NCBI RefSeq assembly: GCF_010727945.1
Contig: NZ_AP022569.1
Coordinates: 3,658,001 to 3,722,000, forward strand
Reading direction: 5' to 3'
DNA length: 64,000 nt
Origin: Mycobacterium cookii
GTDB lineage: Bacteria; Actinomycetota; Actinomycetes; Mycobacteriales; Mycobacteriaceae
In this document: positions 8,872-18,339 of the stretch, in pieces
How the letters are laid out: each line of letters begins with the position of its first letter
Position numbering within the stretch: position 1 is the stretch's first letter
Program-made: the position numbers and the translations under genes
The notes under the pieces: generated by a model
The model's database searches: none
Seen by the model: only the letters and a program-made list of their open reading frames with translations
What the model was told of the DNA's origin: nothing

Positions 8872-10419
8872 ATGCTGACCCGTTTCATCCGCAATCAGCT
8901 AATTGTGTTCGCTGTCTTGACGTTAGCGGCGATCGTCGCGCTCGGCTGGTTCTACCTGCGTATACCGAGCCAGCTCGGTATCGGTCAGTACCGCCTCGTC
9001 GTCGAGTTGCCCGCGTCGGGCGGTCTGTATCGCACATCGAACGTGACCTACCGGGGAATCCAGATCGGCCGGGTCACCAAGGTCGAGCCCACGGCCCACG
9101 GTGTCAGGGCGATCCTCAGCATCGACGACCGCTACAAGATTCCGATCGACGCGTCCGCCAACGTGCATTCGGTGTCGGCGATCGGCGAGCAGTACGTGGA
9201 CTTGGTGTCGACCGGCGATCCGGGAAAGTTCTTCGCGCCGGGCCAGACCATCACCAATGGCAGTGTGCCCAGCGAGATAGGCCCCGCCCTCGACGCCGCC
9301 AACCGCGGCCTGTCGGTGCTGCCCAAACACAAGATCGCATCGCTGCTCGAGGAAACATCGCTTGCGGTAGGGGGATTGGGGCCGGCGTTGGAGCGGCTCG
9401 TCGACTCGACACAGTCCATCGTCGGTGACTTCGAGGCCAACCTCTCCGACGTCGACGACGTCATAGCCAATGCGGCACCGATCATCGACAGCCAGGTGAA
9501 CTCGGGCGATTCGATCGCGCAATGGTCGCGCAACCTCAAAGTCCTCACCGCCGAGATCGCGGACAACGACCAACATGTGCAGAGCGTCCTGGCCAAGGCC
9601 GCGCCGACCGCCGATCAGGTCAACAGGGTGTTCGGCGACGTCCGCGAATCGCTGCCGCAGACGATCGCCAATCTGGAGATCGTCGGCGACATGCTCAAGC
9701 GCTACAACAAAGGCCTCGAGCAGTTGCTGGTCTTCCTGCCGGAAATCGGCTCGGTCGCGCAGACGTTGGTCGCCTCGGCGCCGGGGTCGGTGCTGATGAA
9801 TCTTGACCTGTCACTGAACAATCCGCCGCCGTGTCTGACCGGATTCCTGCCGGCATCGGAATGGCGTTCGCCAGCGGAGACCAGCGTGGCGCCGCTTCCC
9901 GCCGGAACCTACTGCAAGATCCCGCAAGACACTCAGGCCAATGACGTGCGTGGCGCCCGCAACTATCCATGCGTCGACGTTCCCGGTAAGCGCAGAGCGA
10001 CGCCGAAGGAATGCCGCGACAACAAGCCCTATGTGCCGTTGGGCACCAACCCTTGGTACGGCGATCCGAACCAGATCCGTAACTGCCCGGCGCCCGGTGC
10101 CCGATGCGACCAACCCGTCGACCCAGGGAGGGTGATACCCGCACCGTCGGTCAACAACGGCATGAATCCGATACCGGCAGATCGGCTGGCGGTGCCACCG
10201 TCGCTGACCAACGATCCACTCCAGCGGCCCGGATCGGGCCACGTGCAGTGCAACGGGCAGCAGCCGAACCCGTGCATCTACACCCCGGCCGCTCCGTCGG
10301 CGATCTACCTACCGTCCAGCGGCGAGATCGTGGGTCCCGACGGCGCGAAGTACTCGCTGGAAGATTCGCGCCATACCGGCGACGGCGGATGGAAGGACAT
10401 GCTCGCGCCGGCAGGCTGA
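8872..10419 (+). CDS. MCE family protein MceF, last gene of the Mce1-like paralogous operon
   Basis: A 515-residue MCE subunit. The N-terminal anchor is near residues 10-30 (NQLIVFAVLTLAAIVALGWF), the MCE domain follows (GGLYRTSNVTYRGIQIGRVT), then a long helical region. A cysteine-containing C-terminal domain carries CLTGFLPASEWRSP, YCKIPQDTQANDVRGARNYP and APGARCDQPV, conserved in mce1F at 62666. The ATG follows the mceE stop by one base (TGACATG). No mam-type genes (Rv0175-Rv0178-like) follow. The next gene is a DUF427 protein with its own ribosome binding site, so this operon has only the eight transporter genes. Confidence 0.92.
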   Translation: MLTRFIRNQLIVFAVLTLAAIVALGWFYLRIPSQLGIGQYRLVVELPASGGLYRTSNVTYRGIQIGRVTKVEPTAHGVRAILSIDDRYKIPIDASANVHSVSAIGEQYVDLVSTGDPGKFFAPGQTITNGSVPSEIGPALDAANRGLSVLPKHKIASLLEETSLAVGGLGPALERLVDSTQSIVGDFEANLSDVDDVIANAAPIIDSQVNSGDSIAQWSRNLKVLTAEIADNDQHVQSVLAKAAPTADQVNRVFGDVRESLPQTIANLEIVGDMLKRYNKGLEQLLVFLPEIGSVAQTLVASAPGSVLMNLDLSLNNPPPCLTGFLPASEWRSPAETSVAPLPAGTYCKIPQDTQANDVRGARNYPCVDVPGKRRATPKECRDNKPYVPLGTNPWYGDPNQIRNCPAPGARCDQPVDPGRVIPAPSVNNGMNPIPADRLAVPPSLTNDPLQRPGSGHVQCNGQQPNPCIYTPAAPSAIYLPSSGEIVGPDGAKYSLEDSRHTGDGGWKDMLAPAG

Positions 10420-10437
10420 GGTCACTGCGCGGGAATC

Positions 10438-10467
10438 TTGACGGCCCCCGAGCGTTGAACCTGCTAT
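10438..10467 (+). promoter_or_regulatory. Possible promoter of the DUF427 gene
   Basis: TTGACG (10438-10443) and TGCTAT (10462-10467) are separated by 18 bases in the 70-bp gap after mceF, about 23 bases before ATG 10490. The -35 match is good and the -10 match only fair. It would let the Rv0140-like gene be transcribed independently of the inserted mce operon. Weak evidence. Confidence 0.3.
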
Positions 10468-10489
10468 TGCCACCCAAGGAGATCTCACC

Positions 10490-10870
10490 ATGACCAGTCG
10501 GCCCGTTCTAGAACCCACCGCCGAGCATCCGATCACGATCAACCCGACCGGAGCGCGGGTGGTGGTTCGGGTCAACGGCGAAGTCGTCGCTGATACCCGT
10601 GCCGCCCTGCAACTGCAGGAATCCACTTACCCTGCCGTGCAATACATTCCGCTCGACGATGTCGTGCAAGACCGCCTCGCGCGAACCGACACCAGCACGT
10701 ACTGCCCGTATAAGGGCGAGGCCGGCTACTACAGCGTGACGACCGCCGCGGGCGAGACCGTCGACGACGCGATATGGACCTACGAGCAGCCGTACCCGGC
10801 GGTGGCCGCGATCGCCGGCCACGTGGCGTTCTACCCCGACAAGGCCGACGTCAGCATCGAGCGCGGCTAA
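10490..10870 (+). CDS. DUF427 domain protein (Rv0140-like)
   Basis: A 126-residue single-domain DUF427 protein. Typical family features are visible: VVRVNGEVVADTRAALQLQE, YPAVQYIPLDDV, TSTYCPYKGEAGYYSV, and the terminal GHVAFYPDKADVSI. The biochemical role of DUF427 proteins is not established. The start has a strong AAGGAGAT ribosome binding site eight bases upstream. Its stop overlaps the stop of the convergent SnoaL-like gene. Gene order (DUF427, SnoaL-like, glycosylase) matches Rv0140 to Rv0142. A tandem DUF427 protein is encoded at 41195-41878 in the catabolic island. Confidence 0.9.
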   Translation: MTSRPVLEPTAEHPITINPTGARVVVRVNGEVVADTRAALQLQESTYPAVQYIPLDDVVQDRLARTDTSTYCPYKGEAGYYSVTTAAGETVDDAIWTYEQPYPAVAAIAGHVAFYPDKADVSIERG

Positions 10871-11265
10871 GCGATCGCCGGACCGAACACCCGGGCAGCG
10901 AGCTCGGTGTCGCTGTACTCGCGCAGCGACACGATCAGTCCGTCGTGCGTTTCGAAGATGAAGACGGCGGGGGTGTCGTAGCGCAGGCCGTCGGCGGTCC
11001 GGCCGTCGATTTCGGCTTCGATCACCACACAGTCGCCGTCGTTGAAGCACTGGATGAAGTCCAAGCTCAGCTCGACGCGGCTTTTGCGCCGATCGACCTC
11101 ATCGCGCCACGCCGCTTTGCCGACCGGATGCCGCGTCGCGATGCTCCAGTAGGTGAAGTCGTCACTGAGCAGCTCGAAGCACTCGTCGATGTCGCCGCCG
11201 TCGCACAGGCACTGCAGGAACATCCACGCCAGCTCGGCCTGCGGATCGTCGAACGGCGTGTTCAC
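10867..11265 (-). CDS. SnoaL/NTF2-like domain protein (Rv0141c-like)
   Basis: A 132-residue NTF2-fold protein of the SnoaL-like/limonene-epoxide-hydrolase-like type, converging on the DUF427 gene with a four-base overlap at the stops. The sequence FLQCLCDGGDIDECFELLSDDFTYW is the usual N-terminal helix plus first strand of this fold. DGLRYDTPAVFIFETHDGLIVSLREYSD is the core beta-sheet end. It could be a small hydrolase, isomerase or binding protein. No assignable catalytic set was recognised. Position matches Rv0141c. It diverges from the glycosylase gene across 151 bp. Confidence 0.85.
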   Translation of the reverse strand: MNTPFDDPQAELAWMFLQCLCDGGDIDECFELLSDDFTYWSIATRHPVGKAAWRDEVDRRKSRVELSLDFIQCFNDGDCVVIEAEIDGRTADGLRYDTPAVFIFETHDGLIVSLREYSDTELAARVFGPAIA

Positions 11266-11416
11266 CGGCGCCGCTCCTCCGCATCGCTGCGCTCTGCATC
11301 GTCGGCTGGCGCGTTCACCAGGTCATCCTGCGCGCACAAACCGCAAGTGGTCAATCGCCTTGCCCGACCTATGATCGACCTGTACAAGCGGCTGCGGCGT
11401 CCGGCGGGAGCACATA

Positions 11417-12328
11417 GTGAGTAGCGCTCGCACGGTGACCTTCCCCAGCGCGGTCAGTCCCAGGACCACCCTGTTCCCGTTGCGCCGAGGCCCCGGTGAC
11501 CCGTGCTTCCAGGTCGACGGCGACGGCGCGATCTGGCGAACCAGCCTCCTGTACAGCGGATCTGTCACGGCGCGCATCACCCGCGCCGCGGCCAACGCGG
11601 TGGAGTGCACCGCCTGGGGAAGCGGCGCCGACGAGTTCCTCGACGCCCTTCCCGCGCTGCTCGGCGCCGACGACGATCCGTCGGATTTCACGCCGGTCCA
11701 CCCGATCGTCGTCGACGCGCACCGGCGGGTGCCGCACCTGCGACTCGGGCGCACCGGTCACGTGCTGGAGGCGTTGATCCCGGCGATCCTCGAGCAACGG
11801 GTGCAGGGCAAGGATGCGTTCCGTGCCTGGCGTCTGCTGGTGACCAAATTCGGCACTCCCGCACCCGGACCCGTGCCGGCCCGAATGCGGGTCCCGCCGC
11901 CCGGCGAAGTGTGGCGATACATCCCGTCGTGGGAGTTCCACCGCGCCAACGTCGATCCAGGACGGGCCCGCACCGTGGTCGGCTGCGCGCAGCGGGCATC
12001 GTCATTGCAACGGCTCACCTCGCGCCCGGCCGAACAGGCCCGCGAGGCATTGATGTCGCTGCCCGGCGTCGGGATCTGGACGGCGGCCGAGACAGCGCAG
12101 CGCGCCTTCGGCGACCCCGACGCACTCTCGGTCGGCGACTACCACGTCCCGAAGATGATCGGCTGGACATTGCTGGGCCGGCCGATCGACGACGCCGAGA
12201 TGGTCGAACTCCTCGAACCGATGCGGCCGCACCGGCATCGGGTGGTCCGATTACTGGAGGCGAGCGGACTGGCCTACGAGCCGCGACGCGGCGCGCGATT
12301 GCCGCTGCAGGACATTCGCGCGCTCTGA
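11417..12328 (+). CDS. DNA-3-methyladenine glycosylase 2 family protein (HhH-GPD, Rv0142-like)
   Basis: A 303-residue base-excision repair protein of the AlkA/HhH-GPD superfamily. The helix-hairpin-helix is LMSLPGVGIWTA at about residues 212-223. The following ALSVGDYHVPKM supplies the expected catalytic Asp of the GPD segment. The N-terminal part (residues 1-100) is an AlkA-like beta domain. The start is GTG 11417 in GCACATAGTGAG; no strong Shine-Dalgarno is seen. A TATGAT -10-like hexamer at 11370-11375 could serve a promoter. Lesion specificity is unknown; alkylated purines are likely by family. Confidence 0.85.
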   Translation: MSSARTVTFPSAVSPRTTLFPLRRGPGDPCFQVDGDGAIWRTSLLYSGSVTARITRAAANAVECTAWGSGADEFLDALPALLGADDDPSDFTPVHPIVVDAHRRVPHLRLGRTGHVLEALIPAILEQRVQGKDAFRAWRLLVTKFGTPAPGPVPARMRVPPPGEVWRYIPSWEFHRANVDPGRARTVVGCAQRASSLQRLTSRPAEQAREALMSLPGVGIWTAAETAQRAFGDPDALSVGDYHVPKMIGWTLLGRPIDDAEMVELLEPMRPHRHRVVRLLEASGLAYEPRRGARLPLQDIRAL

Positions 12329-12337
12329 TCGTCCCGA

Positions 12338-12364
12338 GGTTATGACTCCGCGGTGTTGGGGTAT
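12338..12364 (+). promoter_or_regulatory. SigF-like promoter of dps
   Basis: GGTTA (12338-12342), then 16 bases, then GGGTAT (12359-12364). This fits the mycobacterial sigma-F consensus GGTTT-N15-17-GGGTAT and lies about 40 bases before the dps ATG. Stress-sigma control of mycobacterial dps is established in principle. That this exact site is used is inference. Confidence 0.5.
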
Positions 12365-12402
12365 GCGGCCGTAGACCGTTCAGATACTTAAGGAAGATCA
12401 CC

Positions 12403-12951
12403 ATGACGCAGTTCACCGTTCCCGGTTTGACCGACCAGCAGGCAATCAAGGTCGCCGACCTGCTGCAGAAGCAGCTGAGCACCTACAACGACCTCCACCT
12501 GACGTTGAAGCACGTTCACTGGAATGTGGTCGGCCCCAACTTCATTGGCGTGCACGAAATGATCGACCCGCAAGTGGAATTGGTGCGCGGGTACGCCGAC
12601 GAGGTCGCCGAACGAATCGCGACACTGGGCGGATCACCGCAAGGAACACCGGGGTCGATTCTCAAAGACCGCACCTGGGACGACTATTCGGTCGGCCGTG
12701 ACACCGTGCAGGCCCACCTTGCCGCGCTCGACCTGGTCTACAACGGCGTGATCGAGGACACCCGCAAGGGCATCGCAGTGACCGACAAGCTCGATCCGGT
12801 GACTCAGGACATCCTGATCGGCCACTCCGCGGAGCTGGAGAAGTTCCAGTGGTTCGTGCGTGCACACCTGGAGAACGCCGGCGGGCAGCTGTCGCACGAG
12901 GGCTCGTCGAGCGAGCAAGGCGCGGCGAAAGCGGTCAAGCAGAAGAGCTGA
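12403..12951 (+). CDS. dps: Dps-family DNA-binding ferritin-like protein
   Basis: A 182-residue Dps protein that forms dodecameric shells, oxidises Fe(II) with hydrogen peroxide and binds DNA in starved cells. The ferroxidase signature is intact: LHLTLKHVHWNVVGPNF, then HEMIDPQVELVRGYADEVAERI, giving the inter-subunit His, Asp and Glu ligands. The lysine-rich C-terminal tail (AAKAVKQKS) resembles the DNA-binding tail of M. smegmatis Dps1. The start has an AAGGAAG ribosome binding site. A sigma-F-like promoter lies upstream. M. tuberculosis has no gene here, so this is an extra gene relative to the Rv0142-Rv0143 order. Confidence 0.95.
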   Translation: MTQFTVPGLTDQQAIKVADLLQKQLSTYNDLHLTLKHVHWNVVGPNFIGVHEMIDPQVELVRGYADEVAERIATLGGSPQGTPGSILKDRTWDDYSVGRDTVQAHLAALDLVYNGVIEDTRKGIAVTDKLDPVTQDILIGHSAELEKFQWFVRAHLENAGGQLSHEGSSSEQGAAKAVKQKS

Positions 12952-13044
12952 GTCCCAGGCGCCTCAAAGCGCGGACAGCATGCCCGGAATAAACGGACCG
13001 TAGTCCGGTTATATCGGGTAATTCCAGCTACGAGGAGGCCCGAG

Positions 13045-14031
13045 ATGCCCGCGGTAACCGCAGACACGTTGACCCTGCCGCGGGTGTCCGCGGCTCATCC
13101 GACCGACACCGAGCGTCCGATCCGCTCGGTCACAACCGGGCCGCGCGGCCACGAGGGCGAGGGATTCCCCGTGGTCCGCGCGTTCGCCGGCGTCAGCGCC
13201 GCCTCGTTGGACCCGTTCGTGCACATGGACCAGATGGGCGAGGTGGAGTATCAGCCTGGTGAACCCAAAGGCACCGACTGGCACCCACACCGCGGATTCG
13301 AGACCGTCACATACATGATCGACGGCCGGTTCCAGCACCAGGACTCCCACGGCGGCGGCGGGCTCATCGGCGACGGCGCGACCCAGTGGATGACGGCAGG
13401 GTCCGGCATCCTGCACATCGAAACTCCCCCAGTCGAACTCGTCGAGAGCGGAGGGTTGTTCCACGGCGTTCAGCTCTGGGTCAACCTCCCGAAGAAGGAC
13501 AAATTCGTCACTCCCCGGTACCAGGCGATCGAGGGCACCGACGTCGCTCTGCTGTCGTCCGACGACGGCGGCGCGCTCATCCGCGTCATCGCGGGGCAAC
13601 TCGACGGCCACCGCGGGCCCGGCGTCACGCACACGCCAATCACGATGGCGCACGCCACGATTCAACCAGGGGCGCGGATCAACATCCCGTGGAACCGCAC
13701 CTACAACGCACTGGTTTACGTCCTCGCTGGACGCGGATCGGTCGGATCGGTCGCCCATCCGATCCTCCCGCGTCAGTTGGCGGTCCTCGGTCCCGGCGAC
13801 CGGATCACGATAAGCGCTGAGGCGACGCAAGAGTCGCGGGTGTCCGCGCTGGAAGTGCTGATCCTCGGCGGTGAACCGATCCGCGAACCTGTGGTCCACT
13901 ACGGCCCGTTCGTGATGAACACCAAAGCCGAATTGATCCAGGCGCTCGACGACTTCCAGGCCGGCAAATTCGGCCACGTCCCACCCGACGGCTTGATGCC
14001 GCACCGCAGGACGTCCAGTCCGGCTAGCTAA
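13045..14031 (+). CDS. Pirin family protein (bicupin)
   Basis: A 328-residue bicupin of the pirin family. The N-terminal cupin holds the metal-site motifs HPHRGFETVTYMIDG and QDSHGGGGLIG, then the Glu of GILHIETP, giving the expected three His and one Glu. A C-terminal cupin follows (VLAGRGSVGSV, FVMNTKAELIQALDDFQAGKFG). Pirins act as quercetinase-like enzymes or redox-sensing cofactors. The role in mycobacteria is not known. GAGGAGG lies six bases before the ATG. It reads alone between dps and the TetR gene. Confidence 0.92.
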   Translation: MPAVTADTLTLPRVSAAHPTDTERPIRSVTTGPRGHEGEGFPVVRAFAGVSAASLDPFVHMDQMGEVEYQPGEPKGTDWHPHRGFETVTYMIDGRFQHQDSHGGGGLIGDGATQWMTAGSGILHIETPPVELVESGGLFHGVQLWVNLPKKDKFVTPRYQAIEGTDVALLSSDDGGALIRVIAGQLDGHRGPGVTHTPITMAHATIQPGARINIPWNRTYNALVYVLAGRGSVGSVAHPILPRQLAVLGPGDRITISAEATQESRVSALEVLILGGEPIREPVVHYGPFVMNTKAELIQALDDFQAGKFGHVPPDGLMPHRRTSSPAS

Positions 14032-14086
14032 CAATCGTTTCAGCCAGTGCGAGCTCCGAAAGTGTGATCTGTGGCACAATTCATGT

Positions 14087-14722
14087 GTGGTTCAGCCCGC
14101 GAGCCGTGGTCCCGGCCGCCCACCTGCAGCGAAGGCGGCTGAGACGCGTCAGCGCATTCTGCGCGCGGCTCGCGAGGTGTTCAGCGAACGCGGTTATGGC
14201 GCAGCGACTTTCCAGGCGATAGCGGTCCGTGCCGACTTGACGCGCCCGGCCATCAATCACTACTTCGCAAATAAGCGTGTGTTGTATTGGGAGGTGCTGG
14301 ACGAGACCGTCGACGCCCTCATTGCCGCCAGCATCCAGCGGGCCCGGCGCCAAACGAGCTTGGCGGGACGGGTGTCCGAATTCATCGAGGGCACAATCGA
14401 TGCCGAGGCCAAGAATCGAACGGCGTCGGCTTTTCTGATCACTGCAACGCTGGAGGCACAGCGTCATCCCGAGCTGAGCCGGCCCGAGGCCGACCCGGTG
14501 AGTCGCACCCGCGAATTTCTGTCATGGGCGATCGGCGACGCGATAGCGCGAGGCGAGCTTAAGCCGGACACCGACGCCGGTCCGCTGGCCGCAATGCTGC
14601 TCTCGGTGTTGCTGGGTGTCGGTTTCTACGCCGGTTACGTCGACAGTCGTGACGCATTCGACAAGATCACCGAGCAGCTCAAACAGCTGCTGGCCAGCAG
14701 TCTCAGCCACCAGCACAAGTGA
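14087..14722 (+). CDS. TetR/AcrR-family transcriptional regulator (Rv0144-like)
   Basis: A 211-residue TetR regulator. The N-terminal helix-turn-helix covers about residues 22-68 (TRQRILRAAREVFSERGYGA, then LTRPAINHYFANKRVLYWEV). The C-terminal ligand domain is all helical. The start is GTG 14087 (MVQPASRGPGRPP, a basic N-terminal arm). It lies directly upstream of two LCM-type methyltransferase genes in the same orientation, as Rv0144 precedes Rv0145 and Rv0146, so control of them is plausible. The effector is unknown. Confidence 0.92.
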   Translation: MVQPASRGPGRPPAAKAAETRQRILRAAREVFSERGYGAATFQAIAVRADLTRPAINHYFANKRVLYWEVLDETVDALIAASIQRARRQTSLAGRVSEFIEGTIDAEAKNRTASAFLITATLEAQRHPELSRPEADPVSRTREFLSWAIGDAIARGELKPDTDAGPLAAMLLSVLLGVGFYAGYVDSRDAFDKITEQLKQLLASSLSHQHK

Positions 14723-14778
14723 TGTAGCGCACAGAACCATATAGCTTACCTAAGTTATTGGGTAGCATGGTCCGCGCT

Positions 14779-15729
14779 ATGACTGATGTATACGACGTAA
14801 GTTCCGTTCGTTCCGACGGGGACAGTTGGCGCATCACCGAAAGCGTCGGCGCCACCGCATTGAGCGTCGCCGCGGCCCGTGCCGTCGAGACGGCGGCCGA
14901 CGATCCACTGATCCGGGACAAGTTCGCTTACCTGTTGGTCTCATCGGCGGGTACGCCGTGGGCCCGGCTGGCCAGCGACCTGGAATGGATCGGCGACGAC
15001 GACCACGGGCGCCGCGCACATCGGCTGGCGGTCGACTACCAGGCGGTGCGCACGCACTACTTCGACTCCTACTTCGCCGACGCCGCCGTCGCGGGCATCC
15101 GGCAGGTGGTGATCCTGGCCGCGGGCCTGGACTCGCGGGCGTTCCGGCTGGACTGGCCCGCCGGAACCACCGTCTTCGAGATCGATCAACCGCAGGTGAT
15201 CAGCTACAAGACGACCACGCTGGAATCGGCGGGAGCGGCTCCGGCCGCCGACCGGCGCACGGTTCCCGTCGACCTTCGCGACGATTGGGCGGCCGCGTTG
15301 ACGGCCACGGGTTTCGACCCCGGCCAGCCGACCGCCTGGCTGGCCGAGGGTCTGCTGCCGTATCTGCCGGCCGAAGCTCAGGACCGGCTGTTCGAGATCC
15401 TGACGTCGCTGAGCGCGCCCGGCAGCCGGGTCGCCGTCGAAGCGTTCAGCCTCGGTGCGGCCGACAACGACCGCCGCCGCGCGGCGCGACGAGCCCGTTT
15501 CGACCGGATGCGCCAACGCCTGGGCCTGGACATCAACGTCGAGACGCTGACCTATCAGGAAAGCGACCGGGCGGACGCGGTGGAGTGGCTGACCGAGCAC
15601 GGCTGGCAGGTCAGCGCGGTCAGCAATACCGATGAGATGGCGCGGCTGGGCCGGCCGATCCCGGCGGACCTGGTCGACGAGGCTTTCACCACCAGGCTGC
15701 TGAGCGCGCAGCTCGGCGAAACTGGTTGA
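14779..15729 (+). CDS. Class I SAM-dependent methyltransferase, LCM/TIGR00027 family (Rv0145-like)
   Basis: A 316-residue putative S-adenosylmethionine-dependent methyltransferase of the family expanded in mycobacteria. The SAM-binding motif is [19 protein letters not shown], followed by the acidic strand [15 protein letters not shown]. The post-motif is [17 protein letters not shown]. The frame is open from 14758 and has in-frame ATGs at 14767 and 14779. 14779 is chosen because relatives begin MTDVYD-like just before the conserved [14 protein letters not shown]. The substrate is unknown. A close paralogue follows at 15766. Confidence 0.9.
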   Translation: MTDVYDVSSVRSDGDSWRITESVGATALSVAAARAVETAADDPLIRDKFAYLLVSSAGTPWARLASDLEWIGDDDHGRRAHRLAVDYQAVRTHYFDSYFADAAVAGIRQVVILAAGLDSRAFRLDWPAGTTVFEIDQPQVISYKTTTLESAGAAPAADRRTVPVDLRDDWAAALTATGFDPGQPTAWLAEGLLPYLPAEAQDRLFEILTSLSAPGSRVAVEAFSLGAADNDRRRAARRARFDRMRQRLGLDINVETLTYQESDRADAVEWLTEHGWQVSAVSNTDEMARLGRPIPADLVDEAFTTRLLSAQLGETG

Positions 15730-16704
<975 letters not shown>

Positions 16705-16801
16705 GCACCAGTCGCTTCGACGGCGACCTTCCGGGCTGTCTGGATCTCGGCGGAGAAGCCCTGACGGTGCGCGCGGCGGTTAGCTGAGGGGACCTGTTGC
16801 C

Positions 16802-16815
16802 CAACCGGCCGGTTG
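16802..16815. promoter_or_regulatory. 14-bp perfect palindrome before the aldehyde dehydrogenase gene
   Basis: CAACCGGCCGGTTG is self-complementary over all 14 bases and lies 40 bases before ATG 16856. It is the size and place of a dimeric repressor operator. The cognate regulator is not identified. The TetR at 14087 is the nearest candidate. Confidence 0.4.
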
Positions 16816-16855
16816 ATTAGGATTGGGCTTTCTCCGGTCGAGGAAGGGAATCCCT

Positions 16856-18283
16856 ATGACCACGCATGCCACCGAAGTCAGTGCACCAGCCGCATCCGCG
16901 GCGCCGGCCCCGAGCTCTGACGTCGCCACGACGGTCGCGCGGCTTCGCCAGACGTTCGCCACCGGTCGCACCCGCAACCTGGAGTGGCGCAAGGAGCAGT
17001 TGCTCGCGCTCAAGCGACTGATCGAAGAGAACGAAACCAAGATCGCCGACGCCTTGGAAAAGGACCTCGGGCGGTCGCCGTTCGAAGCGTGGCTCGCCGA
17101 CGTCGCCAGCACCAGCGGTGAGGCCGCGTACGCCGCGAAGAACGTGGGCAAGTGGGCGAAGCGCCGCCACAGCCGGCTCGAGATGTCGCAGCTGCCCGGC
17201 CGCGGCTGGGTGGAGTACGAGCCGTACGGCACCGTGCTGATCATCGGTGCGTGGAATTTCCCGTTCGCGCTGACGCTGGGCCCCGCTGTCGGTGCGATCG
17301 CCGCGGGTAACACTGTGCTGCTCAAACCGTCCGAGGTCGCGCCGGCCTCGTCGGCCTTGATGGCCGAACTAGTGCCGCAGTACCTCGACAACGACGCGAT
17401 CGCCGTCATCGAGGGCGACGGCGTGGTCAGCCAGGAGCTGATCGCGCAGGGCTTCGACCATCTGTTGTTCACCGGCGGCACCGAGATTGGCCGCAAGGTG
17501 TACGAGGGCGCGGCGTCGCATCTGACGCCGGTGACCCTCGAGCTCGGCGGCAAGAGCCCGGTCATCGTGTCGGCAGACGCCGACATCAAGGTCGCGGCGA
17601 AGCGGATCGCGTGGACCAAGCTGATCAACTCGGGCCAGATCTGCATCGCGCCCGACTATGTCCTGGCCGAGGCGTCGATCCGGGACCAGCTCGTCGACGA
17701 GATCCAGAAGGCGGTCACCGCTTTCGAGGCGAAGAACGCCAGCGGCGGTAAGCGCATCGTCAACGAGCGGCACTTCAACCGGCTCACCACCGCGCTCGCC
17801 GCGACAAAGGGCAAGATCGCCATCGGCGGCGGCTCCGACGCGGCGAATCTAAACATCCAGCCGACCGTGGTGGTCGACCCCTCGACCGACGAGCCGCTGA
17901 TGACCGACGAGATCTTCGGCCCGATTCTTCCGGTGGTGACCGTCCAAAACCTGGACGAGGCAATCAGATTCGTGAACGCACGGCCCAAGCCGCTGGCCGC
18001 GTACCTGTTCACCAAAGCCAAGGCTGTGCGGGAACGCGTGATCAAGGAAGTGCCCGCGGGCGGCATGGTGGTCAACCACCTGCTGTTCCACTTCGCCACG
18101 CACAAGCTGCCGTTCGGCGGCGTCGGGCCGTCCGGCCTGGGCGCCTACCACGGCAAGTTCGGGTTCGAGGAGTTCAGCCACCGCAAGTCGGTGCTGACCA
18201 AGCCGACCCGACCCGACATTGCTGCCTTCATCTACCCGCCGTACACGGAAAAGGCGTGGAAATTGGCGCGCCGGCTGTTCTGA
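16856..18283 (+). CDS. Aldehyde dehydrogenase family protein (Rv0147-like)
   Basis: A 475-residue NAD(P)-dependent aldehyde dehydrogenase. It keeps the cofactor loop (IGAWNFPFAL, LLKPSEVAP), the catalytic Glu in TLELGGKSP and the catalytic Cys in NSGQICIAPDYV. The C-terminal YPPYTEKAWKLARRLF resembles membrane-associated fatty-aldehyde dehydrogenases (class 3). An in-frame TTG at 16823 exists, but ATG 16856 has GAGGAAGG before it and is chosen. It likely oxidises long-chain aldehydes to acids, in a cluster with an SDR and a quinone oxidoreductase, as in Rv0147 to Rv0149. Confidence 0.93.
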   Translation: MTTHATEVSAPAASAAPAPSSDVATTVARLRQTFATGRTRNLEWRKEQLLALKRLIEENETKIADALEKDLGRSPFEAWLADVASTSGEAAYAAKNVGKWAKRRHSRLEMSQLPGRGWVEYEPYGTVLIIGAWNFPFALTLGPAVGAIAAGNTVLLKPSEVAPASSALMAELVPQYLDNDAIAVIEGDGVVSQELIAQGFDHLLFTGGTEIGRKVYEGAASHLTPVTLELGGKSPVIVSADADIKVAAKRIAWTKLINSGQICIAPDYVLAEASIRDQLVDEIQKAVTAFEAKNASGGKRIVNERHFNRLTTALAATKGKIAIGGGSDAANLNIQPTVVVDPSTDEPLMTDEIFGPILPVVTVQNLDEAIRFVNARPKPLAAYLFTKAKAVRERVIKEVPAGGMVVNHLLFHFATHKLPFGGVGPSGLGAYHGKFGFEEFSHRKSVLTKPTRPDIAAFIYPPYTEKAWKLARRLF

Positions 18284-18339
18284 GTTTTGCCGTCCCGTTT
18301 GTATTCACTGGTCACTGAGGATCGAGAGATAGGAAGTTC

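Noticed and set aside
13016..13021. GGGTAA upstream of the pirin gene, considered as a sigma-F -10
   Set aside because: No GTTT-like -35 was found at 15-18 bases upstream.
14747..14764. TACCTAAGTTATTGGGTA before the first methyltransferase, considered as an IdeR (iron) box
   Set aside because: It matches only part of one half of the IdeR consensus, and symmetry is 12 of 18. It could be a TetR site instead, but evidence is too thin to call.
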